DNA of 64,000 bases, from positions 124,001-188,000 of the forward strand of contig NZ_JH815205.1 in assembly GCF_000296465.1 (NCBI RefSeq), written 5' to 3'. This document shows positions 26,132 to 35,569 of the stretch, one piece after another. Under the pieces are notes generated by a model. It was not told the origin of the DNA. It made no database searches and worked only from the letters and a program-made list of their open reading frames with translations. The position numbers and the translations under genes were made by a program. The DNA is from Barnesiella intestinihominis YIT 11860. Its GTDB lineage: Bacteria; Bacteroidota; Bacteroidia; Bacteroidales; Barnesiellaceae. The first letter of the stretch is position 1. Every line of letters begins with the position of its first letter.

Positions 26132-27364
26132 ATGAAAGAATTTATTTTAACCCAAGAAGAAACCGAACGCACCGTTTTAGTGGGATTGATCACCAACACC
26201 CAAAACGAAGCGAAAGCAAACGAATATCTCGACGAACTGGCCTTCTTGGCAGAAACTGCCGGAGCGTTGCCCGTGAAGAAATTCCTTCAACGACTCGACA
26301 CGCCTAATTCCCGCACTTTCGTCGGGTCGGGAAAACTGTCCGAAATAAAAGCATACATCGAAGAAAACGAAATAGGCATGGTCATCTTCGATGACGACTT
26401 GTCGTCGAAACAGGTACAAAATATCGAACGGGAATTGCAAGTGAAAATACTCGACCGCACCAGTCTCATTCTCGATATTTTTGCCAAACGGGCACAGACT
26501 GCCAATGCCAAACGTCAGGTAGAACTGGCACAATACCAATATCTGTTGCCCCGACTCACCCGGCTGTGGACTCACCTCGAACGACAACGAGGAGGTATCG
26601 GCATGCGTGGACCCGGCGAAACTCAAATAGAGACCGACCGGCGTATCATTCTCGATAAGATTTCTCACTTGAAAGAGGAGCTGAAAAGCATAGACCGACA
26701 AAAAAGCATCCAGCGGAAAAACCGGGGGAAGTTGGTACGAGTAGCATTAGTCGGTTATACCAATGTAGGAAAATCGACTTTGATGAACCTGTTAAGCAAG
26801 TCGGAAGTCTTTGCAGAGAACAAACTCTTTGCCACGCTCGATACGACCGTGCGCAAAGTGATTGTCGACAACCTTCCCTTTCTGCTCTCCGACACGGTAG
26901 GATTTATCCGCAAACTGCCTACCCATCTGGTCGATTCGTTCAAATCGACACTCGACGAGGTGCGGGAAGCCGACCTTCTGCTACACATCGTGGATATCTC
27001 GCATCCAGCTTTCGAAGAACAGATAGAAGTAGTTAATAAAACCTTACAGGAAGTCTGCGACTCCACTGACAAACCCATGATACTCGTGTTCAATAAAATC
27101 GACGCATTTTCCTATGTGGAAAAAGCGGCCGACGACCTCACCCCGAAAACGAGAGAAAACATTACGCTCGACGAATGGAAAGAAACGTGGATGGGAAAAA
27201 TGCACGACAACTGCATTTTCATATCGGCCAAAGAGAAAAAGAACATCGACGAATTGAAAACGCTGCTTTACCAACGGGTGAAAGAGATACATACGACAAG
27301 ATTCCCTTACAACGATTTCCTGTTTCAACACTACGACGAAATAACGACCGACGAAGAATCCTGA
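26132..27364 (+). CDS. hflX: Ribosome-associated GTPase HflX
   Basis: The 410-residue protein has the N-terminal HflX domain with LDTPNSRTFVGSGKLSEI and VIFDDDLSSKQVQNIER, the glycine-rich RGGIGMRGPGETQIETDRR linker, and a GTPase domain with GYTNVGKSTLMN (G1), DTVGF (G3) and NKID (G4). HflX binds 50S and splits stalled or hibernating ribosomes. Length is normal for the family. The gene is followed 44 bases later by the DUF4954 gene and may be cotranscribed with it. Confidence 0.96.
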   Translation: MKEFILTQEETERTVLVGLITNTQNEAKANEYLDELAFLAETAGALPVKKFLQRLDTPNSRTFVGSGKLSEIKAYIEENEIGMVIFDDDLSSKQVQNIERELQVKILDRTSLILDIFAKRAQTANAKRQVELAQYQYLLPRLTRLWTHLERQRGGIGMRGPGETQIETDRRIILDKISHLKEELKSIDRQKSIQRKNRGKLVRVALVGYTNVGKSTLMNLLSKSEVFAENKLFATLDTTVRKVIVDNLPFLLSDTVGFIRKLPTHLVDSFKSTLDEVREADLLLHIVDISHPAFEEQIEVVNKTLQEVCDSTDKPMILVFNKIDAFSYVEKAADDLTPKTRENITLDEWKETWMGKMHDNCIFISAKEKKNIDELKTLLYQRVKEIHTTRFPYNDFLFQHYDEITTDEES

Positions 27365-27408
27365 ATCCATAACCGGGCTACCCTCCGGCCTTTTACAAAA
27401 TTTGTCCG

Positions 27409-29415
27409 ATGAAGAATTACCGTAAACTCAATATTGCAGAAATCAATCAACTCACGACTCAATTTTGTACGGCCGAGGACTGGTCGAAAATAAATGTAGT
27501 CGAAGGGTTCTCTCCCGATCATATTACCCACACCCGTTTTTCCGGAGAAATCGAGCTGGGGATATTCGAAAAAGAGATGGAGCTTCCGGGTGGATTAAAG
27601 AAAAAAACGGGACTCCACCACGTCACCTTGCACAATTGCTCGATAGGGAACAACTCATTGATAGAAAACATTCCCAACTATATAGCCAATTACCGGATAG
27701 GAAGCGACTGTTTCATACAAAATGTAAACCTCATTCTCACCGAAGGCGAAAGCTGTTTCGGGAATAATACCGAAGTATCTGTATTGAACGAGACAGGAGG
27801 TCGGGAAGTCCCCATTTACAATCGGCTGTCGGCACAACTGGCCTACATCATCGCCATGTATCGGCATCGCCCCGACCTGATAGCCCGCCTTCGAGAAATG
27901 ATAGAGGCATATTCCCTCGCACAAAAGAGTTGCTACGGGAAAATAGGCAACGGCGTGCACATCGTCAATACAGGAACTATACGAAATGTTTGTATCGGAG
28001 ATTACTGCCAGATAGACGGGACATCGAGACTCGAAAACGGTAGTATCAACAGCAACCGAGAAGCTCCGGTATACATCGGGCCGAATGTTACGGCCGAAGA
28101 TTTCATCGTCAGTTCGGGAGCCCATATAAGTGACGGTGTAGTAATGTCTCGTTGTTTCATCGGACAAGCCTGCCACCTCACCCATCTTTTCTCGGCTCAC
28201 GATTCGCTCTTTTTCAGCAACTGCCAAAGCGAAAACGGCGAAGCGTGTGCTATCTTTGCCGGCCCCTACACGGTCACCATGCACAAATCGAGTTTGCTCA
28301 TCGCCGGAATGTTTTCTTTCCTGAACGCAGGCAGCGGGTCGAACCAAAGCAACCACATGTACAAACTCGGCCCTATCCATCAAGGAGTCGTCGAACGGGG
28401 CTCGAAAACGACCAGCGACTCGTATATCCTGTGGCCGGCCAAAGTAGGTGCATTTTCCCTCATCATGGGACGCCATGTCAATCACCCCGATACTTCGGGC
28501 ATGCCGTTTTCCTACCTGATAGAACACGGAAATCGCTCTTATCTCGTTCCCGGTGCGAATCTCAAAAGCGTGGGAACGATACGCGACGCACAAAAGTGGC
28601 CCAAGCGAGACAAGCGCACCGACCCCGACAAGCTCGATTGTATCAACTTCAATCTGCTCAGTCCCTACACCATACAAAAGATGCTGCAAGGCATCGACAC
28701 ATTACAGGGATTGAAACAGACATCGGGTGAAACGTCGGAATGTTACTCCTTCCAAAGCACTACGATCAAGAACAGTTCCCTCAACAAAGGAATAGACCTG
28801 TACACCCTCGCTGTCCATAAATTCATGGGTAACTCGATCATCAAACGACTTGAAGGAGCTCCGTTCTCCGATCTGAACGATTTGCACGACCGGTTGAAAC
28901 CGACCGACCTCCTCGGAGAAGGCGAATGGATAGATCTGTCGGGATTGATTGTACCCAAGCAGGCTGTTAAAGACGAAATAGACCATATCGTCGGTAATCC
29001 CGATTCCACGTTAGAAGAAACCGAATCTTTCTTCCAAGCCATGCATCGGCGTTACTACGACATGGAATGGACATGGGTTTGTTCGATAATGCCCCGTTGG
29101 TATGGAAAAACAGTCGACAGGCTGTCCCCCGGAGATATTATCCGAATCGTACGGCAATGGAACGAAGCCGTTGTGTCGCTCGACCGAATGCTCTATGACG
29201 ATGCCCGCAAAGAATTTTCGATGATTTCCCGTATCGGATTCGGTGTGGACGGTTCTACCCGGCAACGGGATTTCGATTTTGAACAGGTTCGGGGCGAATT
29301 TGAGAACGATGCCTTCGTCAAGATGGTCTGCAAGCACATCGAAGATAAAACCGCTTTGGGGAACGAGTTGATAGACCGCCTCGAAGCATTGATAACATCG
29401 ATATCTCAGCATTAA
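27409..29415 (+). CDS. DUF4954 left-handed beta-helix protein
   Basis: The 668-residue cytoplasmic protein is a Bacteroidota-typical DUF4954 member. Its N-terminal two thirds show hexapeptide-like repeats with a spacing near six (for example the region from CSIGNNSLI to CFGNNTEV and from IGDYCQIDG to VYIGPNVTAED), as in left-handed beta-helix acyltransferases and nucleotidyltransferases; the last third is helical. No catalytic residue can be named and the function is unknown. It lies behind hflX in the same direction. Confidence 0.85.
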   Translation: MKNYRKLNIAEINQLTTQFCTAEDWSKINVVEGFSPDHITHTRFSGEIELGIFEKEMELPGGLKKKTGLHHVTLHNCSIGNNSLIENIPNYIANYRIGSDCFIQNVNLILTEGESCFGNNTEVSVLNETGGREVPIYNRLSAQLAYIIAMYRHRPDLIARLREMIEAYSLAQKSCYGKIGNGVHIVNTGTIRNVCIGDYCQIDGTSRLENGSINSNREAPVYIGPNVTAEDFIVSSGAHISDGVVMSRCFIGQACHLTHLFSAHDSLFFSNCQSENGEACAIFAGPYTVTMHKSSLLIAGMFSFLNAGSGSNQSNHMYKLGPIHQGVVERGSKTTSDSYILWPAKVGAFSLIMGRHVNHPDTSGMPFSYLIEHGNRSYLVPGANLKSVGTIRDAQKWPKRDKRTDPDKLDCINFNLLSPYTIQKMLQGIDTLQGLKQTSGETSECYSFQSTTIKNSSLNKGIDLYTLAVHKFMGNSIIKRLEGAPFSDLNDLHDRLKPTDLLGEGEWIDLSGLIVPKQAVKDEIDHIVGNPDSTLEETESFFQAMHRRYYDMEWTWVCSIMPRWYGKTVDRLSPGDIIRIVRQWNEAVVSLDRMLYDDARKEFSMISRIGFGVDGSTRQRDFDFEQVRGEFENDAFVKMVCKHIEDKTALGNELIDRLEALITSISQH

Positions 29416-29585
29416 AATGATATTGCCTCCCCGCTACTATCTCTTGCAACATCACAGGAATATAATGAAAAGCTATTCAACCCCTCCACCGCTTCGTGGC
29501 ATCTCGCCCTCATCTGGCTCACAGTCAGGCAAGCGAAAAATCACATTACTGAGTATTCCCGAACAGCTGTGACATTTATCGTTTA

Positions 29586-30452
29586 CTACCAGACTTTTCT
29601 CAAAAGAACAACGGTCCACGTCGCAAGGACAAACGGAGCCGTCAGCGTCGTTATCCCGATGCGCATTCCGGCAATTTGTAATACCGTACTTAACAGCACG
29701 GCCGCGGTCGCCTCTCCAAAACCTTTTAAGGATGCCGTGCCGAGTGCGATAGCACAAAGCACCCCGTTGTACCCCAATAATCCGGCTTCCGCACCGAGGA
29801 TTCCCATATCCGGAAAAAGAGCCGCTCCAAGCGGCAAAACAGCGCCCCACATGGCATAAAGTCCATTCAACCGGGAGTTGATCCATATTCCTACGAGGAA
29901 AAACAAACCAGACAAAACGGTTCCACCTTGAAACATGACTTGTCCGATGTGCAAACAGAACACTTGAAAAAAATCTATATTCACCGGCTCCTGCACGGCT
30001 ACGGAGTCGGACGAGAGCTCCAATGAAGGAAATACAGTCCGTTCCAACAACAGCAAAAGCCAAGTGACAAGAATAAACGGTGCAGTATACCCCGGCACGA
30101 ACCGTTGACGTTGAAACAAGCGCATCACCCATGTAGAAAGGGCGGCTCCTATTATCAATAACATAAAAGCCCATACGGATATGTTCATAAACACACCCAC
30201 GGCAATACCGACCAAAGTCCCGTTAAAACCATACAATCCGTTTCGTATATCCTCGCAGGAATATCCTGCTATCCGGGCAGTCGATGTACTCACAACCGTT
30301 CCCAATAGAGCCAGACCCGCCATATACAAAGAATTACAGGCTATCCCGGCCAACATCAAGACTCCCGACCAAGCATTATTCTGAAACATCACCTGCCCAA
30401 TCCCACGAAATAAAATCTTTATCTTTTCCAAAATATCATTTTGCCAATCCAT
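29586..30452 (-). CDS. Urea transporter (UT family)
   Basis: The 288-residue protein is very hydrophobic, with about ten membrane helices in two similar halves, each opened by the sequence GQVMFQ: GIGQVMFQNNAWSG near residue 18 and IGQVMFQGGTVLSG in the second half. This and the NGLYGFNGTLVGIA / LLGYNGVLCAIALG pair are the hallmarks of channel-like urea transporters (SLC14/UT). It conducts urea across the inner membrane. I take the ATG at 30452; another at 30476 adds eight residues. The gene follows an exported Ntn amidase after 33 bases and probably shares its promoter. No urease genes are present in the window. Confidence 0.88.
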   Translation of the reverse strand: MDWQNDILEKIKILFRGIGQVMFQNNAWSGVLMLAGIACNSLYMAGLALLGTVVSTSTARIAGYSCEDIRNGLYGFNGTLVGIAVGVFMNISVWAFMLLIIGAALSTWVMRLFQRQRFVPGYTAPFILVTWLLLLLERTVFPSLELSSDSVAVQEPVNIDFFQVFCLHIGQVMFQGGTVLSGLFFLVGIWINSRLNGLYAMWGAVLPLGAALFPDMGILGAEAGLLGYNGVLCAIALGTASLKGFGEATAAVLLSTVLQIAGMRIGITTLTAPFVLATWTVVLLRKVW

Positions 30453-30485
30453 AACCCAAGAACAGAAAAAGTACATTCGTACTTC

Positions 30486-31673
30486 TCATTTCAAAATTTG
30501 GCCGAAAAGTGTAACGATTTTTTGTTGGACAATATCGAGCAGACCGCCGACATGCTCGTTGTTCCACTCACCTTTCCGACGAACCTCGTCCAACACGATT
30601 CGACTCTCGGCGTATATCTCTTTTTCGAGCAATAACAATCTTTGGGCATATCCGTTACCTTCGGGATTATAAAGCAATGCCATATGCAGATAATGCGGGC
30701 CGCTGCCTCTTTCCAAAGAAAACACTTTGTTTTTCAATCGGTTCGACCATTCGCACAACGGAGAGCGCACAGAATCTTCCGCCCCCTGCAACAGGGTCGG
30801 AACACCATACTCGCAGCCGATCCACACCGGCAACACGACCGAACAGGGAGGATACCCCAATATCGTCCACATGGTAGTGAATACAGGAGACTCTTCGGGT
30901 TTCACGCCTTCGATGACAACAGAAGCCGATGTACTGCGGCGAGGTATGAAATCCTGATCGACCACCCATGCATCGGTCGTAAAATCCCGTCCCAACAAAA
31001 TGTGATAAAACGAGCGGGAACAAACGCCTGTAATCCATTCGGGAGTAATACTGCGCTCGGAGGCAGCACGTGAAAACAACCGGGCGGCATTATCGTAACG
31101 GATATAACCATAACCTTCGTTCGGCCTCCCCGATACAGAATAATTGGTACGAAGCAGATAACCGTCGGGACTATCTTTTACGTCATAACGGAATACCTCG
31201 TAACTATTCACTTCGAAATAGGCTGCTCCACCCAAAGCATCGACCACCCCGAAGTTAGCCTCCACCCCTATCGGACGAGGAAGAGAATCGAGTAACCGGG
31301 CGAAATCCTCTACCGTACGGCACTCGCCCAACACTTGTTTCATCACAACCCCTTCTCGGTCGGACAACGATGAAGTATCGTTTTTAAGATTATATGAAGC
31401 CGTATTCATGATAGCGAATCCAGAAGTATTATACCCGGCCCACACTTCGTTGGCCATCGTATCGACCCCGTTCACAAGTCCGACAAATTCCAACTTTCCT
31501 CCTTCTGCTTCGAAATGAACGATACGATTATTCAAATCCGATGCATCGCGATGTTTCCACAACAACGGACGCCCGTCGGGTGTTACCCGCCCCGAAACCA
31601 CGGCCGAAGTACACGGGAACATAGGTATCCAGCCCACCAAATAGACAATAATAACACTCAACAATTTACGCAT
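30486..31673 (-). CDS. Exported Ntn-hydrolase of the acyl-CoA:6-APA acyltransferase / peptidase C45 type
   Basis: The 395-residue protein begins with a signal peptide, and the candidate nucleophile Cys21 in FPCTSAVVSG lies directly where the signal would be cut, so processing would expose an N-terminal Cys as in Ntn hydrolases. The downstream GRPLLWKHRDAS and FAIMNTASYNL segments match the C45 / choloylglycine-hydrolase-like family, which cleaves linear amides. Bile-salt, penicillin-type or peptide amide bonds are all possible substrates. It is the first gene of a probable two-gene operon with the urea transporter and diverges from the TetR cluster. Confidence 0.8.
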   Translation of the reverse strand: MRKLLSVIIVYLVGWIPMFPCTSAVVSGRVTPDGRPLLWKHRDASDLNNRIVHFEAEGGKLEFVGLVNGVDTMANEVWAGYNTSGFAIMNTASYNLKNDTSSLSDREGVVMKQVLGECRTVEDFARLLDSLPRPIGVEANFGVVDALGGAAYFEVNSYEVFRYDVKDSPDGYLLRTNYSVSGRPNEGYGYIRYDNAARLFSRAASERSITPEWITGVCSRSFYHILLGRDFTTDAWVVDQDFIPRRSTSASVVIEGVKPEESPVFTTMWTILGYPPCSVVLPVWIGCEYGVPTLLQGAEDSVRSPLCEWSNRLKNKVFSLERGSGPHYLHMALLYNPEGNGYAQRLLLLEKEIYAESRIVLDEVRRKGEWNNEHVGGLLDIVQQKIVTLFGQILK

Positions 31674-31723
31674 AACATCATCTTCACATCAATGCGTAAA
31701 AATAATATAAGAAATATTAGAAT

Positions 31724-31731
31724 CAAACATA
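31724..31731 (-). promoter_or_regulatory. Promoter -7 element of the amidase-urea transporter operon, next to direct repeats
   Basis: On the minus strand TATGTTTG lies 51 bases before the amidase start. Immediately upstream, in the expected spacer, CGTACAAA occurs twice exactly ten bases apart (plus-strand 31734-31741 and 31744-31751), one helical turn, which could be a repressor site. Confidence 0.5.
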
Positions 31732-31779
31732 CTCGTACAAAAACGTACAAACTCTGACAGAAATCCCAATTTTTAGGTA

Positions 31780-31810
31780 TTGATACTCCTTTAACGGAAA
31801 TCTAACTTTG
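31780..31810 (+). promoter_or_regulatory. Promoter of the tetR-methyltransferase-ABC cluster
   Basis: TTG (31780-31782), 20 bases, TAACTTTG (31803-31810): a full Bacteroidales promoter, with the expected transcription start near 31816 and the ATG at 31838. It rules out the TTG at 31808 as start codon. Confidence 0.75.
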
Positions 31811-31837
31811 CTTCACAAAATAAGTACTAAAACATTT

Positions 31838-32449
31838 ATGCAAATAGCCAAAGAACATATCCGACAAAACATTCTAAATGCTGCTTTGCCCCTATTCTAT
31901 GCCAAAGGCTATTCCAAAGTCACCATTCGTGAAATCGCCGACGACTCCCATGTAGGGTTAAGTAATATTTACAACTACTATAACAGCAAAGAAGATATCT
32001 TTCGCGAACTCGTACAACCCGTGATCAATGATTTTGAAATCATGTTAGACAAACATCATGGAAAAAGCGGATCTGACATCATGGAAATGTATACCGAACA
32101 CTATCTCCGGGCTGTCATAGCCGAATACATATCGTTAATCAAAAAATATCGTAATCTGTTATTCCTGCTTTTATTTCGTTCGCAAGGGACTTCCTTAGAA
32201 AATTATAAAAGAGATTTTGCCGACCGTTCGACCGAAGTCGTCAAAGAATATTTTCGAAACATGAAAATAAAACACCCTGAACTAAATATAAACATATCGG
32301 AATTCACGATTCACCTGCATACCGTTTGGATGTTCACCATGCTGGAAGAATTAATCATGCATAAAAAGGTCTCCGATGAAATAGAACAAATAATAACAGA
32401 ATACATGATTTTCAGTACAACCGGGTGGAGAGAGCTTATGAAAGGATAG
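31838..32449 (+). CDS. TetR/AcrR family transcriptional regulator
   Basis: The 203-residue protein has the TetR DNA-binding domain in the first 50 residues: ILNAALPLFYAKGYSKVTIREIADDSHVGLSNIYNYYNSKEDIF contains the helix-turn-helix and the conserved YxYF-like end as IYNYYNSKE. The remaining helical part would bind an unknown ligand. The ATG at 31838 is used because the upstream TTG lies within the promoter. It is the first gene of the cluster and probably represses the operon, itself included. The lack of a terminator before the next gene supports cotranscription. Confidence 0.9.
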   Translation: MQIAKEHIRQNILNAALPLFYAKGYSKVTIREIADDSHVGLSNIYNYYNSKEDIFRELVQPVINDFEIMLDKHHGKSGSDIMEMYTEHYLRAVIAEYISLIKKYRNLLFLLLFRSQGTSLENYKRDFADRSTEVVKEYFRNMKIKHPELNINISEFTIHLHTVWMFTMLEELIMHKKVSDEIEQIITEYMIFSTTGWRELMKG

Positions 32450-32510
32450 GTTCTCTCTTTTTTTGAATGATTTTGAATATTGTTCGTTTTTGAAAATAAC
32501 AAATAAGAAT

Positions 32511-33113
32511 ATGAAAAGAAAATACGAGTTCAAAAACATTGTAGCCGAAACACTGCTTATTCCACTTTATATGCGGGCAAAAGAAAGTAGGCGAAAAGAT
32601 GCGATTCTAAAAGACAAAATGGCGGAACAATTAATCGCCTGCATCGAATACGATTATTCCAAATTCGACGGAGCAAAACTGAGCGAAGTAGGTTGTGTCG
32701 TAAGAGGTAGGTATTTCGACGATGCTGTCCGCCGATTTATCGATAACCATTCCCGACCGATTGTAGTCAACGTCGGTTGTGGATTAGATACACGTTGCCA
32801 ACGCATTCATCGGGAAAACGATCCGACAAAATATTACGAACTGGATTTACCCGAAGTAATCTCTTTGAGACGAGAATTGATTCCCGAACCGGAATACGAT
32901 ACCTATATATCTTCTTCTTTATTAGAAACAAAATGGTTAGAGTGTTTGAAAACACAACACCCCGATTGTGATTTCATTTTTATCATCGAGGGCGTACTCA
33001 TGTATTTCTATGAAGAACAAGTGAAGGCAGTTCTCCATAACATAGCTTCCCATTTTTCCGGCGGGGAAGTACAAAAGAGATCAACCATTAACTCAAAAAC
33101 TCAATTCACATGA
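32511..33113 (+). CDS. LCMT-type SAM-dependent O-methyltransferase, C-terminally short
   Basis: The 200-residue protein belongs to the leucine carboxyl methyltransferase (PF04072) group: AETLLIPLYMRAKES, the motif VVNVGCGLDTRCQRI for SAM binding around residue 80, YYELDLPEVI, and FIFIIEGVLMYFYEEQVK. Family members usually continue for about 60-70 residues after the HFSGGEV segment, but here the frame ends QKRSTINSKTQFT and overlaps the ABC gene start by four bases. A deletion fused to the intergenic sequence is likely, so activity is doubtful. Start: ATG at 32511, since the longer frame from 32463 lacks family residues. Confidence 0.75.
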   Translation: MKRKYEFKNIVAETLLIPLYMRAKESRRKDAILKDKMAEQLIACIEYDYSKFDGAKLSEVGCVVRGRYFDDAVRRFIDNHSRPIVVNVGCGLDTRCQRIHRENDPTKYYELDLPEVISLRRELIPEPEYDTYISSSLLETKWLECLKTQHPDCDFIFIIEGVLMYFYEEQVKAVLHNIASHFSGGEVQKRSTINSKTQFT

Positions 33114-34921
33114 CACCAAATAAAAAGAAAGAAGGACTTGCCCGTCTATTTCAAATAGCAGGTGAGCGAAAAGGCTTACTGATATTATCCGGTATATTGT
33201 CGGCAATCAGTGCTTTGTGTATGCTCGTACCTTATTGGTCGATATATGAAATTCTCAACGAACTCCTATCGAAAGCAGGAAATCTAGGTTCAATCGACAG
33301 CGATTTACTCATATACTGGGGGTGGATAGCTTTTGGAGGATTAATCATCGGATTGATACTACTCTATGCATCACTCATGGCATCACACGTAGCTGCTTTT
33401 CGCATCTTATACGGACTGCGTGTAAAACTATCCGAACATATCGGGAAATTATCCCTGGGATTTCTCAGCGATACCTCCACAGGTGCTATCAAAAAGACAA
33501 TAGAACAAAATATCGAGAAAATAGAATCCTTCATAGCCCATACGATTCCCGACATGGTAAACGTCGCGGTAACCGTAATTTTCATGTTTGTTATTTTCTT
33601 TTCACTCAACGGTTGGTTAGCTGCAATTTGTCTTGCTTGTATCGTATTAAGCATTGGATTACAATACATCAACTTCATGGGCAAAACTGCAAAAACATTT
33701 ACCGCCAACTATTTTGACACACAGGAGCGTATGAGCGCATCGGCTGTACAATACGTACGAGGTATACCCGTCGTGAAAATATTCGGACAGAGCGTAAAAT
33801 CCTTCCGACAATTCCACGACGAAATTCAAGGATATAAAAAATGGGCATTGAAAGTTTGCGATACATACGAACCAGGCATGATCACTTTCACCGTGTTGTT
33901 AAACTCCATCGTCTCGCTTATTATCCCCGTCGGTCTGCTACTCATCAGTAACCAACCACACAATATCGCACTGGCCGCCGTATGGCTATTTTTCATCATC
34001 ATGGGACCCGGTGTAACTTCACCGGTATATAAATTAATGTTTCTAGGAGGAGGTACTCGCGAAATCGACGAAGGAGTAAAACGCATAGACCGAATACTCG
34101 ACGAAAAACCCGTTCCAGAAACAACCTTACCCCAAACTCCCCAAAGTTATGACATCGAATTCAGAGATGTCAGTTTCTCCTATGAGAGCAAAGAGCAAGT
34201 CACTCGCACAGAGGCGTTACGTCATATTTCTTTCAAAGCGTCACAAGGCGAAATCACAGCACTCGTCGGGCCGTCTGGTTCAGGGAAAAGTACGGTCGCC
34301 AGCCTCATACCCCGATTTTGGGACGTCGGCGAAGGCGGTATCTACATAGGAGGAGTCGATGTGAGAAACATCAAAACCGAGGAACTAATGAATCTTATAT
34401 CTTTCGTCTTTCAAGATACATTCCTTTTTTACGATACATTGTATGAAAATATAGCCGTAGGTTCACCCAATGCCACCCGAGAACAAGTAGAAGCCGCCAC
34501 TCGTGCCGCCCAATGTCATGAGTTCATTTCAAATCTGCCCGACGGATACGACACCCGCATTGGCGACAAAGGAGTATTTCTATCGGGCGGTGAGGCGCAA
34601 AGAATCTGCGTGGCACGGGCCATACTGAAAAATGCACCCATTCTCGTACTCGATGAAGCTACGGCTTTTGCCGACCCCGAAAATGAATACAAGATGCAAC
34701 AAGCCTTGCAACACCTCATCAAAAACAAAACCGTCATCATCATAGCTCACCGATTATCGTCCATCGTATCGGCTCAACAAATCGTCGTACTCAAAGAGGG
34801 CTCGATAGCGCAAATCGGTACACATCAAAAGCTTAGCTCCATACCGGGAGTTTACCGACAGATGTGGGAAGCATACACCGATGCATTCCAATGGGAATTA
34901 AAAACCGAATATAAAGCTTAA
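33110..34921 (+). CDS. ABC exporter-fold half-transporter, ATP-binding/permease protein 1
   Basis: The 603-residue protein has a six-helix membrane domain (residues about 20-310) and a nucleotide-binding domain with Walker A GPSGSGKST (about 387), Q-loop FVFQDTFLF, signature LSGGEAQRI (about 491) and Walker B ILVLDEATAFADPENE. The DEATAFADP variant of the D-loop is typical of the YbtPQ/IrtAB-like siderophore and related transporters. With the second half-transporter it should make a heterodimer. Its direction of transport and substrate cannot be told. It starts inside the end of the methyltransferase gene and is followed after 18 bases by another methyltransferase. Confidence 0.92.
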   Translation: MTPNKKKEGLARLFQIAGERKGLLILSGILSAISALCMLVPYWSIYEILNELLSKAGNLGSIDSDLLIYWGWIAFGGLIIGLILLYASLMASHVAAFRILYGLRVKLSEHIGKLSLGFLSDTSTGAIKKTIEQNIEKIESFIAHTIPDMVNVAVTVIFMFVIFFSLNGWLAAICLACIVLSIGLQYINFMGKTAKTFTANYFDTQERMSASAVQYVRGIPVVKIFGQSVKSFRQFHDEIQGYKKWALKVCDTYEPGMITFTVLLNSIVSLIIPVGLLLISNQPHNIALAAVWLFFIIMGPGVTSPVYKLMFLGGGTREIDEGVKRIDRILDEKPVPETTLPQTPQSYDIEFRDVSFSYESKEQVTRTEALRHISFKASQGEITALVGPSGSGKSTVASLIPRFWDVGEGGIYIGGVDVRNIKTEELMNLISFVFQDTFLFYDTLYENIAVGSPNATREQVEAATRAAQCHEFISNLPDGYDTRIGDKGVFLSGGEAQRICVARAILKNAPILVLDEATAFADPENEYKMQQALQHLIKNKTVIIIAHRLSSIVSAQQIVVLKEGSIAQIGTHQKLSSIPGVYRQMWEAYTDAFQWELKTEYKA

Positions 34922-34939
34922 CATAACATTCACAAGAAT

Positions 34940-35566
34940 ATGAAAAAGAAAAACATAATCAACTCTATACTACAAAATACCCGTATGCCCGAAGGGTTCT
35001 TCGGTAGAATAATTCTACGAGGTATGAACAAGGGACATGCTTCACTCTCCCGCTGGGGGCTCTCCCAAATAGAATGGAAATCCGACTGGACGATACTCGA
35101 TATCGGGTGCGGAGGTGGAGCGAATCTGAAACGCATGGCAGACTTCTGTCCGCAAGGGAAAATATACGGTATCGATATATCCTCCGAAAGCGTAAAATTC
35201 GCTCGAAAGGAAATCAAGAAACTGCTGAATACTCGTTGCTTTATCTCGCAGGGAAACGTAATGAACCTACCCTATGAGAAAGGAACGTTCGATCTGATTA
35301 CTGCTTTTGAGACCGTCTATTTTTGGGGAAATCTGCAAAAAACTTTCAACGAAGTACACCGGGTTTTGAAAAATGGAGGACTCTTCCTTATCTGCTGCGA
35401 AGCTAGCGACCCCTCCGACGAAACATGGACAAGCCGTATCGACGGCATGGTCGTCCATTCTGCCCAAGATTTAGAGTCCTGTCTTGCCCGGTGCGGATTC
35501 TCAAATATCACCACACACCGTAGAAATAAAGAAAATATCTGTGTAATCGCACAAAAAATTCAGTAA
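34940..35566 (+). CDS. Class I SAM-dependent methyltransferase in the ABC cluster
   Basis: The 208-residue protein shows LDIGCGGGANLKRMADF (SAM loop, about residue 53), GIDISSESVKFARKEI, GNVMNLPYEKGTFDLITAFET and VLKNGGLFLICCEAS, a standard UbiE-like Methyltransf_11 layout, full length. It lies between two ABC half-transporter genes, three bases ahead of the second, so it is cotranscribed. Methylation of the transported molecule or its precursor is a natural idea but is inference. Confidence 0.85.
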   Translation: MKKKNIINSILQNTRMPEGFFGRIILRGMNKGHASLSRWGLSQIEWKSDWTILDIGCGGGANLKRMADFCPQGKIYGIDISSESVKFARKEIKKLLNTRCFISQGNVMNLPYEKGTFDLITAFETVYFWGNLQKTFNEVHRVLKNGGLFLICCEASDPSDETWTSRIDGMVVHSAQDLESCLARCGFSNITTHRRNKENICVIAQKIQ

Positions 35567-35569
35567 ATC

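Noticed and set aside
27655-28689. 344-codon open frame antisense to the DUF4954 gene
   Set aside because: The plus-strand gene shows repeat structure; the antisense product has no recognisable domain.
29473-30174. Open frame overlapping the urea transporter on the same strand
   Set aside because: The other frame carries the duplicated UT signatures and membrane helices; this one is Cys- and Arg-rich shadow sequence.
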